This document shows, in pieces, positions 46,311 through 58,054 of a stretch of 64,000 nt of DNA; position 1 is the stretch's first letter; every line of letters starts with the position of its first letter. Origin of the DNA: Tilletia caries (lineage: Eukaryota; Basidiomycota; Exobasidiomycetes; Tilletiales; Tilletiaceae); assembly GCA_032718865.1 (NCBI GenBank), contig JALUTQ010000018.1, positions 372,001 to 436,000 of the forward strand, read 5' to 3'. Position numbers and translations under genes: made by a program. The notes under the pieces were generated by a model. That model did not search any database. It was not told the DNA's origin and worked only from the letters and a program-made list of their open reading frames with translations.

Positions 46311-48080
46311 TCATGTAACTTCAACGAGATTGGCCGGGAGCTTTACGTACGCGTCGCAGCCCTGGAAAGGTAAGAGACAAATTTGAGCAGAGGGTCGCAT
46401 ACATGCATGCGGGCGAGGTACAGTACTCACATGCCCATACAGGCTGACCAGGTCCAGACCGCCTCCGGGCGCCCAAGTCGAATAAATGCGCGCCATAGCC
46501 AGTCCATACCCTGTCGATTCAAATGAAGATCAGTTAATGAGGATGCTGGGCCTCTTCTGCAGAGGGGAAGGAAAGAACATACCGAGACCACTGAGAGTGC
46601 CGAGATTGCTTGTCAAAGCACCTTGACCCAATCCACTACTGCCTCCGCCGTTGAGCATCCCCAAATCATCATTCCCCATGCCCCCCATAGACTGCATCCC
46701 ATACGGCCCACTATCACCCGCATCCGTCGCCTCCTCCTCCTCGTCCCCCTTGCCCGACGTACTGAATGCGTAGCTGAACACATGGGGCAGATTGCGCGGA
46801 CTGATACCACCTCCCCGATCGCGAATGCGGAGGGAGAGATGATGTGGGCTCTTGGCGATGGTCACTTTTACCGGTGGTGGGGCTTCGTTCTCGTCTGTGC
46901 TGTTCTCCGGCTGTCGCTGAGCCTGCGCCACGACGTCCTCAATCGGGCCCTCGCGCTCTAGCACATTCGCAATCCGACCATATGCGCCTTTGCTTGAGCG
47001 CTCGCGATTTTGATTGCGACGGTGGGATTGGGCTTGGAGGGCCAACCAGCGCTCGGTCGTGGCGCGGTAGCTGTTCTTGAGCAACTCGGTGACGATGTAT
47101 TCGAGATGCTGACCGCAGCCTGCATAGGTGGAGCTTTCGTCGCCTTCGATGATGAGATCGGGAGCGGCGCCGAGGGTGCCTTCGCAGAGGTCGTGTACGT
47201 AGCTCGCACACATGCGCACGATCCGAGCTGGGTTCAGCTGAGTGTCGATGACCCCGACGGATGAGGACGAGGCGCGCGGTGAGAACGCTGCAGTACCTGT
47301 AGCAGCAGCATCTTCGGCGGCGGCTGTGAGGGCGAGATGCTGCTCGCCGATCAAGCGGATCGCGATGCGGCTGTGAATGGCCGCATCGAGGAACGCAGCA
47401 ATGTCCGTTTTCGACATGTGCCGTTCGCACTCCAAGAACCCCCGAGCGAGCGTCGGCACGTTCTGGGCCGCATCGTCAATGAGCTTCTCGAGCACGATCG
47501 CAAACCGCTTGTTCTCCTCGAAGGTCGTGATCCGGCTCCGGCCCGTGACAGGGTCCGAAAAAGCGGCGAGGGCAGCAAAGCCCTGTGCGTAGAGCTGGGC
47601 AATCCTGCTGATGTATGGGTTGCTGGCCACGATGAAGGGCAGGGCGCGGAAGTCGGCCACCCGATGGCTGAGCCGGATCGGCAGTTCGGTCGAGGTGAAG
47701 CGGGCCGAGTGGAGGAGTTGCTCGAGCGTGGGTGATGATTCCTGGGACGGGGGCGGACTGAGCGCGAGGAGCTGGCGGATGGCGATCGAAGTCGGTCGAC
47801 GGCGGAGGAACTGCTGGAGCAGGTCGGGATCGGCGCCGAACGTCGACAGCGCGGAGGGAGTCGGGAACAGATACGACGACGGCGAGGATGTTCTTCTCCT
47901 TGTCATCCTTGCCTCGTGCTCATCGCCATCCTCGCCTTGACTACGGCCAACTGACAATGACGACCCGAACCGCCGTCTGGCCAGTGCCGCCGCTCTTCCC
48001 ACGCCCGCGCCTGTTCCTGCGCTCGCTGCATTCACCGCTGGGGCTGCGAAGATGCGCGCCGGCCGTGTTGCGTTCATCAT
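46311..48080 (-). CDS. Mitochondrial dehydrogenase kinase (PDK/BCKDK family)
   Basis: Phosphorylates and shuts down pyruvate or branched-chain 2-oxoacid dehydrogenase in the matrix. Exons 46583-48080, 46431-46510 and 46311-46361 give 542 aa. It starts at the ATG (a pair) at 48,080; the preceding frame has no ATG. A basic, Ala-rich presequence (MMNATRPARIF..., RRRFGSS) fits mitochondrial import. Then come the helical regulatory domain and a GHKL ATPase domain: N box with HLEYIVTELLKNSYRAT, G1 DRGGGI, and G2-type YGLAMARIYSTWAPGGGLDL split over the first splice site. Inserted Ser/Gly-rich loops make it longer than yeast Pkp1/Pkp2. Choice between pyruvate and branched-chain substrate is open. 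A LINE sits 90 bases upstream of its ATG. Confidence 0.93.
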
Positions 48081-48170
48081 CTGCGCCAGCTGCTGTACCT
48101 TCTCCAATGACTCCGACTCCACCTTGTCCTCGTCCAACCTCGTCCCGGCTTATTATGCTGAGCCCGGCGC

Positions 48171-48183
48171 TTTTTTTTTTTTT
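48171..48183 (-). other. Poly-A tail of the LINE
   Basis: T13 on the plus strand, directly beyond the LINE 3' UTR and 90 bases upstream of the kinase ATG. It marks the insertion point. Confidence 0.75.
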
Positions 48184-48656
48184 GATATCGAACTGATGGT
48201 ATTCCGAATCCCGGGGGTATTTGGTAATTTACATAGGATTGGAGACCAGCGATGTAGGCTTCAAGCTCCGCGGGGGGGGGAAGGAGAGAGAGAAGCGAAG
48301 GGGAACACGGGGGTTCAAGGATGTAGGATCAGGAAGCAACGAGTCGAGAGTCCAGCTGCGTATGAAAGAATAGTCCATCCATCATAGGGTGTGAGAAGTA
48401 GAAAGGAGGCCAGAGCCACCGATGAAGACGCAAGGCGGACGGCCAGTACCGAGCCCGAAGCCGAATGAGAGAGGGAAGAGATGCCCGAAAGGGAGGGAGG
48501 GAGTGAAAACGAGTGGCGCAGGCATAAGCGGCGGTGCGGCGGAGGTGTCCGGAATGCGGGAAGGGCCGAGAAGAAATGAGGGAGAGGGAGCCACGCAGTC
48601 ATAGCGGAAGGGCGACGGTTGTCCCATCGGCGAAGGAACCAGGGAGACCGGGCGCA

Positions 48657-51600
48657 TTAGGCCGGGAATCCATTGGACACCATAGGGAGGGAGGGGGGAC
48701 CATCGAAGACCGGAGAGGGCACAAGGTCATCACCAATGATGGTAAGAAGGCGAGAGCCGGTGACCCAGGTCTTGAGGAACCGCTCCCGGAGGAGAGGCGC
48801 AGAACGGCGTAGCAACCGCGTCCACGCGGTAGAGAGCGAGAGGACGACAGAGGCCGTGGCCAGCGACAGGACGTCGTGGCGGTCGCAGTGGTGGAAGTCT
48901 GGTGTGCGACCAGCCGTTCGACCGTCGCGGCCCGCCGTGATGCGCGCGTGGTGTAGGGTGGCGAGGACGACGTTCCGCCAGAGCACGATTCTAGGCCGGA
49001 GAAGCGGAAGCGCGGGCCAGGCGCCGACAATGTGGAAGGCGGTGAACTCCAAGGGCTCGTCCACGCCGAGGGCGTAGAGGAGTGGCAGGCATGCGCGCCA
49101 GACGCGGAGGGCTTCGGGACACGCGCAGATGCCGTGGGTGGGCGAGTCGGGGGCTGGGCAGCCGACAGGGCAAAGAGGAGTTGCGCGGAAGGTCCATAGG
49201 TTCCGACCCAGCACGATGAGGCAGGTGGATCGGATGTCGGCGGGCAGCGGCGAGTCTTCGAGTTCGCGCCACACCTTGACCCAGAAGGCTGGGGGCACCG
49301 TGATCGGGAAAGTCCAGCCCGGCGAGCGAGGCTGGGTGGTAGCGAGAAGCTGCCGGACTCGGGCTGGGGGCGCAGCGTGGAGGGGGCACCCGTTGATGGT
49401 CAAGAGGTGCCAGGGGAAGGCGTCGTAACCGGGGTCTTGCCGGAATGGGAGCCAGGATTGGGCGGAGGGCCAGGCGGGTGGTGCCACAGCCGCAAAAGGA
49501 GGTTGAAGCCCGAATGCGGATGCAGAGGAAGCCGCGAAGGCGGACAGGGTGGCGGCCACAGGAGAGGGAAGCATTCCCCAGAGGTCGACAACACCGAGCG
49601 TCGGAACGGAGCCAGGGGGTCCGTCGCGGTAAGGCCGGGACCGGCAGTTGGCGCGAACGGCGGCCGGCCGGGGGATTCCGAGACGGGCGCCGGGGTGGAG
49701 GGGCCCATGCGCATCCGTCGGGGCTAGCCAGAGGAGGTCGCCCAGCGTAATCCATCCCGTCCGTGTGTACCTGACCAAGTTTTGATCGGAAAGGTGAAGA
49801 CCGCGGAAAACCAGCGTCCACGGGAGCGTGAGGAGCGCCGGCGCGGGGAGCAGCACCCAATCGTCGGACAGGCCAAGGTCGACGATGGCCAGCGCGTGAA
49901 GCAGCCGGCCGAAACCACCCTCGGCACGCTTATCGCCGTGCTGGAGGGAGGTGAACGCAGGACTAGAGCGAGCGAGCAGGAGTGCTGGAGGGGCCTCCGA
50001 GCCACGGCGGAGCTCGTCGGTGAGTGCGGACCGCAGCCAGCCTCCGGCCGAGCCAGTGTCGGGGAGGTATTGTCGCAGAAAGGAGAGAGACAAGGCCGTG
50101 GCCATGTGGTCCGGATGGATGAGGCCAAAGCCTCCGAGATGTCGCGGGCGTGCGAGGTCCGCGGGGGAAATGTAGGGATTCGTGGGCGCGAAGAGGTATG
50201 GGTTGATCGTAGAATAGTAAAGGACGGAGAAATTGGTGGGAAGGGCGCCAAGAGAGATGCAATGCCAGAGACGTGAGGTCAGAAACTGCTTCGCCTTCTG
50301 GACGCGGGAAAGAATGCACACACCAAGGGTAGGGAAACACAGAGCGCGGCATCGGATAGCCGCAAGGCGCTCCAAGATCGCAGGAAGAGGAGGGGAGGGA
50401 GTCCGGGAGATGGGGTGGCCGAGGTGGGTGATGACGGGGTCGTTGGACAGACACGAGAGGCCATGGGCGGAGATGAGGGAGGCCAGAGCAGCGGCATGCG
50501 GAGAGTCGGTCGGAGAGGGATGGCCCACGAGCCAGAACGCAGATTTCGAAGCGTTGATACGCGCGTTTGAGGTGCGTTCGTACAGGTGGAGGGCGTTGAG
50601 GAGGGTCTGCCACTGTAGAAGGCCACGGGCCGAAGCCTCGAGGAAGATGAGGCTATCGTCAGCGAAAGACAGGGAAGTGAGGAAACCCAGCCCAGGGACA
50701 TGAATACCTACGCCAAGAGCGCGAAGCAGATCATGAAGAGGCTGGAACGAGATGTTGTACAGGATGCATGAGGAGCTATCCCCCTGTAGAACTCCAGCAG
50801 CGAAAGAGACGGGATCCGTCGCGCCATCTGCTGTGTGGAAGCGTGTCGTAGCCTCCGAGTAGAGCGCGGCCAGGAGGAGGAGTAGCGGAAGGGGAAGGCC
50901 AAGATTCCTGAGGCACGCGAAGAGCCACTCGTGTCGAACCCGATCGTAGGCCTTCTTCTGATCGAGCGAGATGACAAAGAAGGGTGGGGGGCTGAGGGAG
51001 GAGCCGCAGTTGCCGAGGTCCATTAGACACTGGAGTATGCCGGACACGAGGGTGGTACGGCGTCCTGGGAGGAAAGCTGCTTGAGTCCAGGGGAGGATGT
51101 CGTCGCCGACCGCGAGGAGGCGAGCTGAAAGCATGCGGGAAAGGGTGCGGACATAAGCGTCAGTAATTGAAATAGGTCTGTAGTTTGCCAAGTTGGAGAG
51201 GTCACCTTTCTTTGGGAGCAGGATGCTGCGCGCAGCGACGGGGAAGGTTTGCCCTTCACCTAGGGAGTTGGCGAGGGCGGCCAAGAGAGGGCCGGATGTG
51301 GGGAGCAGCTCAAACCAGACCCGGTACATGAGGCCGTCCGGACCAGCGGACGCCCGGCGGTTTGCAAGCTTGAGGGCCTGGGCGACGTCCTCGGCGGTGA
51401 AAGGGGCTGCCAGGGTCGGGATGGCGGAGGGTGGGATCGCGTGTTGCACGTGAGACAGCAACGCGGCGCAGTCGGATTCGAAAGTGAGAGGGATGGGGTC
51501 CGGTCGGTAAAGGGAGAGAAGAAGGAGTGGATGGCCTCGAGCTTAGAGGCGGGGTCGGAGTGGGAGCGCCCCTCGTGAATGAGCGTGGGCATCGGAGTAG

Positions 51601-53026
51601 ACCGAGGTGACACGGACGAGGAGGCTAGCCAGGAAGACAGCCGTAGTTCTGAGGCGGACAGGCGAGAGTAGAAAGGAAGGGAGAGGGCCAGGTCGAGGGC
51701 GGCCAGGGATGCGCGGTAGCGGGCGACGAGTTCCGGGAGGTGCGCCATGTCTTGGGGGGAGCGGCAGTTAAGCGACTCGAGTTTGATTGCGGATGTGGCG
51801 AGCTCGTCGATAAGGCGCTGTTGGGAGGAGCCGTGAATAACAGAGAGGCGGTGTAAGTGGTCGTGCACTGATGACGAGAAAAGCTGCCAAGACTGGAGGG
51901 GGGTCGGGGAGAGAAGGTCATGCGTCGGAGAGTACTCACGAGCGAAAAGGCGGACGTCTGTGGTGAAGGAGTGGGACAGCCAAAGGCCGGGGTGGAGTGC
52001 CCAGGAGGAAAGGCGGTGTTCTGGAGGAGGAGGCGGTGCTACTGAAGAAGAATGGCCGGCGATGAGTGGGCCGAAAGAGATGGCTACTGCGCGGTGGTCG
52101 GATGAGGAGTGGACGGTGCAGGCGCTGGATAAAGCCGATAGGAGAGGGCGGGAGCAAAGGATCCCTTCGAGGCGCCGGGCGCTAGATAGCACCGGGCCAG
52201 TGGAGTGGTGGAGGATGCGAAAATACGTCCATCCGGGGTCTGCGGGGTGGAGATGACGAAAAGTATCAGTCAGGTTCATATGGGCGGTCGCATCCGAGGG
52301 TATCTGCCACGGGATATTAGTAGGAGTCCCTTTCCATGAGTCGAGGATAGGGTCTGGGATGGAATTCCAGTCGGCGCATACGATGCAGGGGACGGAAGGG
52401 TCGCTATGCAGGTTTCGGAACGCGGCGGCGATAGGAGCCCACTGCGCAGGCTTGAAGGGCCCGTGGATCGAGAAGATGGAGAGGAGAGAGGGCGGTGGGA
52501 GAGGGAAACTTACTTCATGATCGAGAAGGGGAGGAAGGCTCAAGAGCACATGAGCCCAGTGCTTGCCATGGGCGAAACGCTCGACTACGAAGGTCGACGA
52601 TCGTATCAGGATGCCGGTGTCGGCTGTCAAGAGACCCCGGAAGGGCGAGCGAGGGATTGTTCCGAGGAAGGACTCGATCCCGTTGGTGTCGTCAAAGGTG
52701 ATGGTGAGCGTGACGTGGGCTTCCTGCAGGCAGATGATGTCGGCAGAGTGAAGAATGCTCCGCGCAGAGGGCGCAAATTCTCGCAGACGCTTTGATAGGC
52801 CTCCAGCACCACAGTTCAAAGTAACAACAGATAGATTTCGTAGCGAACTCGTCGTGAGGAGCGTATCCGCGTGAGGAACAGGAGTGGGGTCCAACGAAAG
52901 AGTGAGGAAAGAGGAGGAGGAGCAGAGTGAGGCGAGACGATGTTTGCCAAGTAGGCGGAGAAGAGGAGAGAAGATCAGGGACAGAAGTGTGCTAGATGGG
53001 ACCACGTGGCTTAACCACGTGGCCAT
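48657..53026 (-). pseudogene. LINE ORF2: endonuclease / reverse transcriptase, one frameshift
   Basis: The first frame (53,026 to about 51,513) holds an APE-type endonuclease: LNCGAGGL, CLQEAHV (catalytic Glu), CADWNS (Asp) and SSDHRAV (Asp/His). It then slips. The reading resumes one frame over, in LYRPDPIPLTFESD, and runs to 48,657 with the reverse transcriptase: LLPKKGDLSNLANYRPISI, FVISLDQKKAYDRVRHEWL, GVLQGDSSS and LSFADDSLIFL. A C-terminal zinc motif (CPVGCPAPDSPTHGICACPE) follows. Loss of one T near 51,513 explains the shift. The rest is free of stops, so the copy is young. Confidence 0.9.
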
Positions 53027-53034
53027 CTATCTTA

Positions 53035-54979
53035 TTCCCCTAACTTTAGTTAAGGGGTTATAGGGCGGCTCCCGCCTTACGGCCGTAAGCTTTTTGCCAT
53101 TCAGGCTCGTAGTTTGGGACTTTTCTTCGCAACTACCAACACAACACACCATTCTGAATCAGTAGACCCTTGACCAAATCTAGTCCTGCAACTTCTGGCA
53201 CAGGTTTCGTGGTTGTAGCATCAGAATTGACTGATCTGTCCTTGAGCCAAAGTTTGGTTTTCCTTACATAAGCACAGAGTGCAGAAATCTTGCATACGTA
53301 ATCAGTTCATTTCGACACTCGACAGACGACAACCAACACCGCCAGCCTTTCTTCACGCTTCCATCGAAGCCCGACAAGCATCATGCGAATTGAACAATCC
53401 CCCTTCGATTTCTTTTTAACCGCTCTCTGCTCACCAAGGTTCAAGTTAATGATGCTCACCGCTGTTTTGCTTTTTCTTGCTTAACCTGATGGCTGATACC
53501 ACTTACCCATACAAGTCTCTGCTTTGTTCCCATTCTGAGTCCGGCCCAGCAGTTAGCACTCCCGAATTGTCATCCAAGGTGAGCCTCGTGTTTATACGCG
53601 CATCTGCATCAGGTGCTCCGGGTTAGGTCCTTACTCACCCATTCGTTTTTCAGCTCTCTGCTCTTATGAATCCAGTCGACGTCGTCAAGATGAGTAGACT
53701 GACTTTCCTCACTCACCATGCCCCATCGGACAGCTCTCTCCCTCGACAAAGCCGCTGCCAAGGTTGCTCCCAAAGCACACCACCTCGTCATCTCCAACCC
53801 CGTCAACTCCACCGTGCCCATCGTCGCCGAGGTCTTCAAGTCTTTACGACCCCAAGCGGTGGGTTTTTCCCCCCGACCCCCTCTCCTTCTTCTAACGGCT
53901 CTGACGCTTCATGAGTTAAAATGGTGCTCATCACTGCATATCTTCGTACAGTCTGTTCTGTGTCACGGGTCACCACCTTTGACATCACACGCGCCTCCAC
54001 CTTCCACTTCGACATTGCCAACGTCAAGCCCGCCGAGGTCAATGTGTCCGTCGTCGGTGGCCACCTTCGGCGTCACCATTGTGCTTCTCCTCTCTCAAGT
54101 CGCCCAGGGTTCCATACTCCAATAGTATGTTCAACACTGGACCTGACCTGACCTGACGGCTGACCTGACCTGACCTGACCTGATCTGACTTTCTTTCTGC
54201 TGTGCTCTTGCCTCTTCTATATTCCCTTACCTTCGCATCAAGCTCTGTTGGCATTCCTTTGCCCATTCGTCTCCGGTCTCAGCCTTCACCCGTCTTCTAC
54301 GTCCCTTCCGTCTGCTTCCCCGGCCGCTTATGTTTCCTATCCCCTAACCTCTCCTTCTGCATTAGCCTCACGCTTTTTTCTCCTCAGTCTTTTTAATTTT
54401 TATCTTCATTGCGCTCGCAGCTATTCTCCGTCTTGCTTGTCAATTGTCTCTCTCTGCGCGAAGCCATCATATGACATATCATTCTTTGCTTTCTGCTTCC
54501 TTGGTAGATACAGCCGTGCGGGATGATTACGTGTGTGAAGTTCCTCAATCCCTTTTTCACGCAAGTTTGATCAACATTCAAAATGTTACATGGACAATGA
54601 TATAGATGCTCGTAGCTACGATCGCAAGTCGCAGCCGCATGGCGAAGCAGACGAAGGGTAGCGAAGCTACCTTGAGCTTCTGCGTAGCCGTGCTGGGCTG
54701 AGATTTGGTGACCTTTCTGATACAAAAGATTCGCGAAAAGGGGAGGGGGAGAGGACGCCCCCAGTCACGTCTTCGCACATCTCTACCAGGTCATAAGGGT
54801 CTGAGGTCCACATCGAGTCTGAGGGACACCCTGGCCTCTGGGCTTCAGCCGACAGCCAGGTCACTATGGTTCCAAGGAGTAAGTTGCTGCTACTTAACTT
54901 TGTTGACTAAGTCTGTATTTAAATCCCACTCCCAGCCCCCAGCGACCTGTTATTCAACAAGGCGAAAAAGTTAGGGGAA
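53035..54979 (+). mobile_element. 1.95-kb unit with TTCCCCTAACTTT ends (left arm)
   Basis: Bounded by 13-bp inverted ends TTCCCCTAACTTT / AAAGTTAGGGGAA (53,035 and 54,979). The outer end also folds on itself (CCCCTAACT...AGTTAAGGGG). It is present again inverted at 59,096-61,041, differing mainly by homopolymer lengths. Similarity continues 33 bases past the inner end (to 55,012). It carries a malate dehydrogenase relic and a CCTGA/TGACC tandem repeat (about 54,140-54,185). No transposase is recognised; the class is unknown. Confidence 0.7.
53736..54106 (+). pseudogene. Malate dehydrogenase relic (left arm)
   Basis: Exon-like blocks match a central MDH segment in order: KAHHLVISNPVNSTVPIVAE with VFK, then YDPKR, an intron-like gap (53,858-53,951), GVTTFDITRASTF, VKPAEVNVSVVGGH and, one frame over, GVTIVLLLSQ. 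The NAD-binding start and the catalytic His region are missing or shifted. The fragment is part of the repeated arm and is present in both copies, so it was captured before the arm was duplicated. Confidence 0.8.
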
Positions 54980-55543
54980 CACTCTGGTAAGGTACGCACC
55001 CAGGTCAGGAATGTTTATTTGGTCCTCTCCGCATCCGTGCACGATTCTAGCTTCCGATATTTGCGGAACATCATCATCACCACCACCACCACCATCTTTG
55101 CCCTCCCTCCTTCCCTGTCTCTACACTAATTCACCGACTCCAACTGCTCGCGCTCCTCCCTCTACTTTCACCCTCTTCGATGCAGCACTACTACTACAGT
55201 CCCCGCATCCGCTTGCGGCTTCCTTGCTCGCCTCCCTCTCCTCAACTGCTACATCGTGCCTTCTTTTGGACACGAATCCTGGTGCGCAACTCCTCCCCTG
55301 CGCCTTTGTCCCCTGCAATGTGACTGACATGACTCTTTCTCACTGTCCTCTCCCTATGCTGTGCTACGGCGTTGTCCCTCGGCTGCTCTATCACCCTTGC
55401 AGCTCACCATCTCCATCTCCTTCAACTATAAGAAGGCCCCCTCTCTCGCAATGGTCAGTCCCTTTTCTCCCTCATCATCACCCTCTCACCTGGGCCTACC
55501 TCCTCTCACCCTCACTCTTCCCTTCTTCTTCTACCACTCTCTC

Positions 55544-57031
55544 ATGGATCCGGTTGCGTTGCCCATCCCTCCTCCAGGCCCCACCGCAGGGTTCACTCCA
55601 TCCCAGGCCCTGGAGGTCCACGACACCCAGTCCCAACCCCTCAACGATTACGAGGACCTTATCAACCTCCCCGATTTCATGGATACGGCAGACCCGGTAC
55701 CACCTGCCGACGACAACAGCCAGCCTCTGTCAGGGCGCAGCGACTCCCCTACACCGTCCTCCCACCTGGACGACGACTCTCAGGACGTCGCCATGCATCA
55801 AGACACCACCTTCATCAACGACGACTCCCAACAACCTCCTGAAAACTCCCAGTTGCCTGGAGAAGCCGCTTCGCTATCTCAGGAGATTGCCGCCCTCTCC
55901 CCAGCCGGCTCGCTGTCCGCCACCCGCATTCAGCGACCTCCTCCCGGGACTTACGCTGAACAAAACAATGACGACGCCGACTATGAGGACACCAGCGACG
56001 ATGAAGACGACTCAGACCCCTCTTCCGCGGTCACTCCCAATCTCTCCTCCTCTTCTCAAAACAACGCCCAACCCACAGTCGCAGCCACCCCCAGTGCGGC
56101 TACCAGTGCCACTGCAACCCCGGCTTCCGCACCTGCCTCCTCCGGCTCAGTCACTCGTGAGGTGGAGACCGGCTTCGTCGCACACCGTTTTAATCGCTCC
56201 GCGGTCCCCGGTCACCCTGTGGCCAACGCCTTCGCAGTGCGCGAAGCTGCTCGCCCCCACGGAGGTATTCCCGTCGGTGCCTCTCGCTTCTTCCTCCCCG
56301 CCTGGTGGAAGTCCCACAACGAGGCCCACATGCTTTGGGCGGAGAACGCACTTGAGGCTGCCCTGGCTCGTCGCTTCGCCTCTTGCATCTCCCCTCGGGA
56401 TTTCGTCCTCTTTTTCCACACACAGAAGAGTGAGGGTAGACAGAAGGCAGTCGATGTCTACTGCGCTCACACCGGACTCTGCCTCGCTCTCCACGGTCAG
56501 TCGATCACCCTCGATGGCAACGGCACCATCCCCACCACGATCTTGGCGCCCCCTCGCTGTGGGCTCCCTCTTTCCCCAAGGTACATTCCGGCCAAGGTCA
56601 TCTTTGCGAACTGCTCCGACGATGAAGAGGCCGTGGCCATCTTCCAAAACAGCTTCGCTCGCACAGCCGGTGTCTTCGTCATCGAGGCTTGGACCATCCA
56701 CAAAAGGCTCGCCTCCGGCACTCTCCGGTTCAAGAACGAGATCGTGGCTCTCCTCTACATCCCTCCTCCTCAAGGCAAAGGTCTTTCCGGGATGGCCACA
56801 CCTCTCTCAACTCGGCAGCTCCAGCTGCCCCCGGGCTTCATCGCCTTACACGGCTCGGAGGGTGACATGCTCATCTTCTGGCTGCGCCCCCGGTGGTGTT
56901 GGGGTTGCAAAGGCCTTGCTCCCTTCTTCCACCGGACTGAACACTGCACAAACACAGCCGTTCCCTGCGGTTTCTGCAACAAACGCGACCATGCCGGTGT
57001 CGGGTGCCCGCGCCTCACAGCAGTTGTGTAA
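55544..57031 (+). CDS. LINE-type ORF1 (gag-like) protein with zinc knuckle
   Basis: About 495 aa from the ATG at 55,544; the frame is open upstream to 55,361. Pro/Ser/Asp-rich N-terminal half, then a globular part (ASRFFLPAWWKSHNEAHMLW, FVLFFHTQKSEGRQKAVDVY, IEAWTIHKRLASGTLRFKNE) like the RNA-binding region of fungal LINE ORF1 proteins. A Cys/His cluster ends it (CWGCKGLAPFFHRTEHC, then CGFCNKRDHAGVGC). It reads on the plus strand between the inverted arms, opposite to the LINE ORF2 at 48-53 kb, and no ORF2 follows it. It is intact, but the element it belongs to is incomplete. Confidence 0.75.
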   Translation: MDPVALPIPPPGPTAGFTPSQALEVHDTQSQPLNDYEDLINLPDFMDTADPVPPADDNSQPLSGRSDSPTPSSHLDDDSQDVAMHQDTTFINDDSQQPPENSQLPGEAASLSQEIAALSPAGSLSATRIQRPPPGTYAEQNNDDADYEDTSDDEDDSDPSSAVTPNLSSSSQNNAQPTVAATPSAATSATATPASAPASSGSVTREVETGFVAHRFNRSAVPGHPVANAFAVREAARPHGGIPVGASRFFLPAWWKSHNEAHMLWAENALEAALARRFASCISPRDFVLFFHTQKSEGRQKAVDVYCAHTGLCLALHGQSITLDGNGTIPTTILAPPRCGLPLSPRYIPAKVIFANCSDDEEAVAIFQNSFARTAGVFVIEAWTIHKRLASGTLRFKNEIVALLYIPPPQGKGLSGMATPLSTRQLQLPPGFIALHGSEGDMLIFWLRPRWCWGCKGLAPFFHRTEHCTNTAVPCGFCNKRDHAGVGCPRLTAVV

Positions 57032-57041
57032 GATTTCCTAG

Positions 57042-58054
57042 TTATAAGGTCGTTGCAAACACAATAGAATTGGTGTTGGACAGTCGGACGCGTAGTACCG
57101 CTCGTTGTATAGAGACAGAAGTGACGCGCTGCTGAACTTTGGCCTATGCTACTATGTTTAGATAACTAACCAGTATACCAGTGGTCCTACAGGTGTGTGG
57201 GTGAAAGTGGCTCTCTCAATCACTTGATGAAACTTTATGAGACTCAGACTTCACACAGTAGACTTTAACTCTGCAATGATCTGTGATTGCTAAGTTAGTT
57301 GTCTGGGAGTGTGAGAGGAAAGAGCTGGGGGGGACCAGAAGGGAAGAAGGGCGGCGAGGGCGCTCCTTTTATACCTTTCATGGTGCCCCTGATGCGCAGC
57401 GCATTGTGTGGTGTGCGCTGCGCTGAGGTGTGGTGATGTGGATGCGTCGGTGTGCTGGTGAGTCACAAGAGTCACAGCCACGTGACAACTGACGCGTCAG
57501 ATAGTAGTCATCCAACAGTCACCATAAATCACCCAGCAGTCAATACACAGTCATCCTTTGACACGGGCTAAATACATACACAGTCATACAGTCATCATGG
57601 GAGCAGGGACGAGTCAAAGGGGAAGTGTGAGTGTGGCGAGGTGAGGTGAGAGGAAGCGGTGGTGAGTGGTGCGCGCGGTGCGCATGGTGAGCGTTGGTTC
57701 ACCACGCGAAAATGTGTTTCGATGGTAAATTCGCGTGAACCAACACTTCACCAAAATTGTAAACAACACGCACCATATGTGGCACGTGACGCGCACCACG
57801 CGTTGGGCGCCTGAGAAACCAACGCGCACCACGCGTCGCACACCACACGCGCCACGTGACAATTGTCGACGCGCGGCGCGTCTCAGGTGAGAAAATAAAA
57901 ACAACGCGCACCACATATCGCGCGCGCAGAGAAAAACAACCCGCACCACGCGTCGGTCACCACGCGTCGGTACGGGTGAGAGGATAGAAATGTTAACTTG
58001 TGAGGTGCTGAATAATGTACGCGTGGCACCTACATATGTCAGACACCTTACAAG
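57042..58054. repeat. Non-coding region with clustered CACGCG/ACGCGT repeats
   Basis: 57,042-57,640 is unremarkable. From about 57,660 to 57,990 variants of GCGCACCACGCG recur many times on one strand, and ACGCGT occurs about seven times between 57,080 and 58,020. A hairpin (TGGTTCACCACGCGAA / TTCGCGTGAACCA) lies at about 57,690-57,745. Minus-strand frames here (RVVRV repeats) reflect the repeat, not a protein. Confidence 0.6.

Larger units (their letters stand above)
48171..53026 (-). mobile_element. Tad/L1-like LINE, ORF2 region with 3' tail
   Basis: A non-LTR retrotransposon on the minus strand. It ends in a poly-A (13 T on the plus strand, 48,171-48,183), preceded by about 470 bp of 3' UTR and by the endonuclease/RT frame. 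Its 5' side stops nine bases from the inverted-repeat arm at 53,035, so ORF1 is not attached. It inserted in the promoter of the kinase gene, in the same direction. A target duplication could not be identified because the 5' end is not defined. Confidence 0.85.

Noticed and set aside
48656..57031. ORF1 at 55.5 kb and ORF2 at 48.7-53 kb as one LINE
   Set aside because: They lie on opposite strands and are separated by the left arm; joining them needs an unproven inversion.
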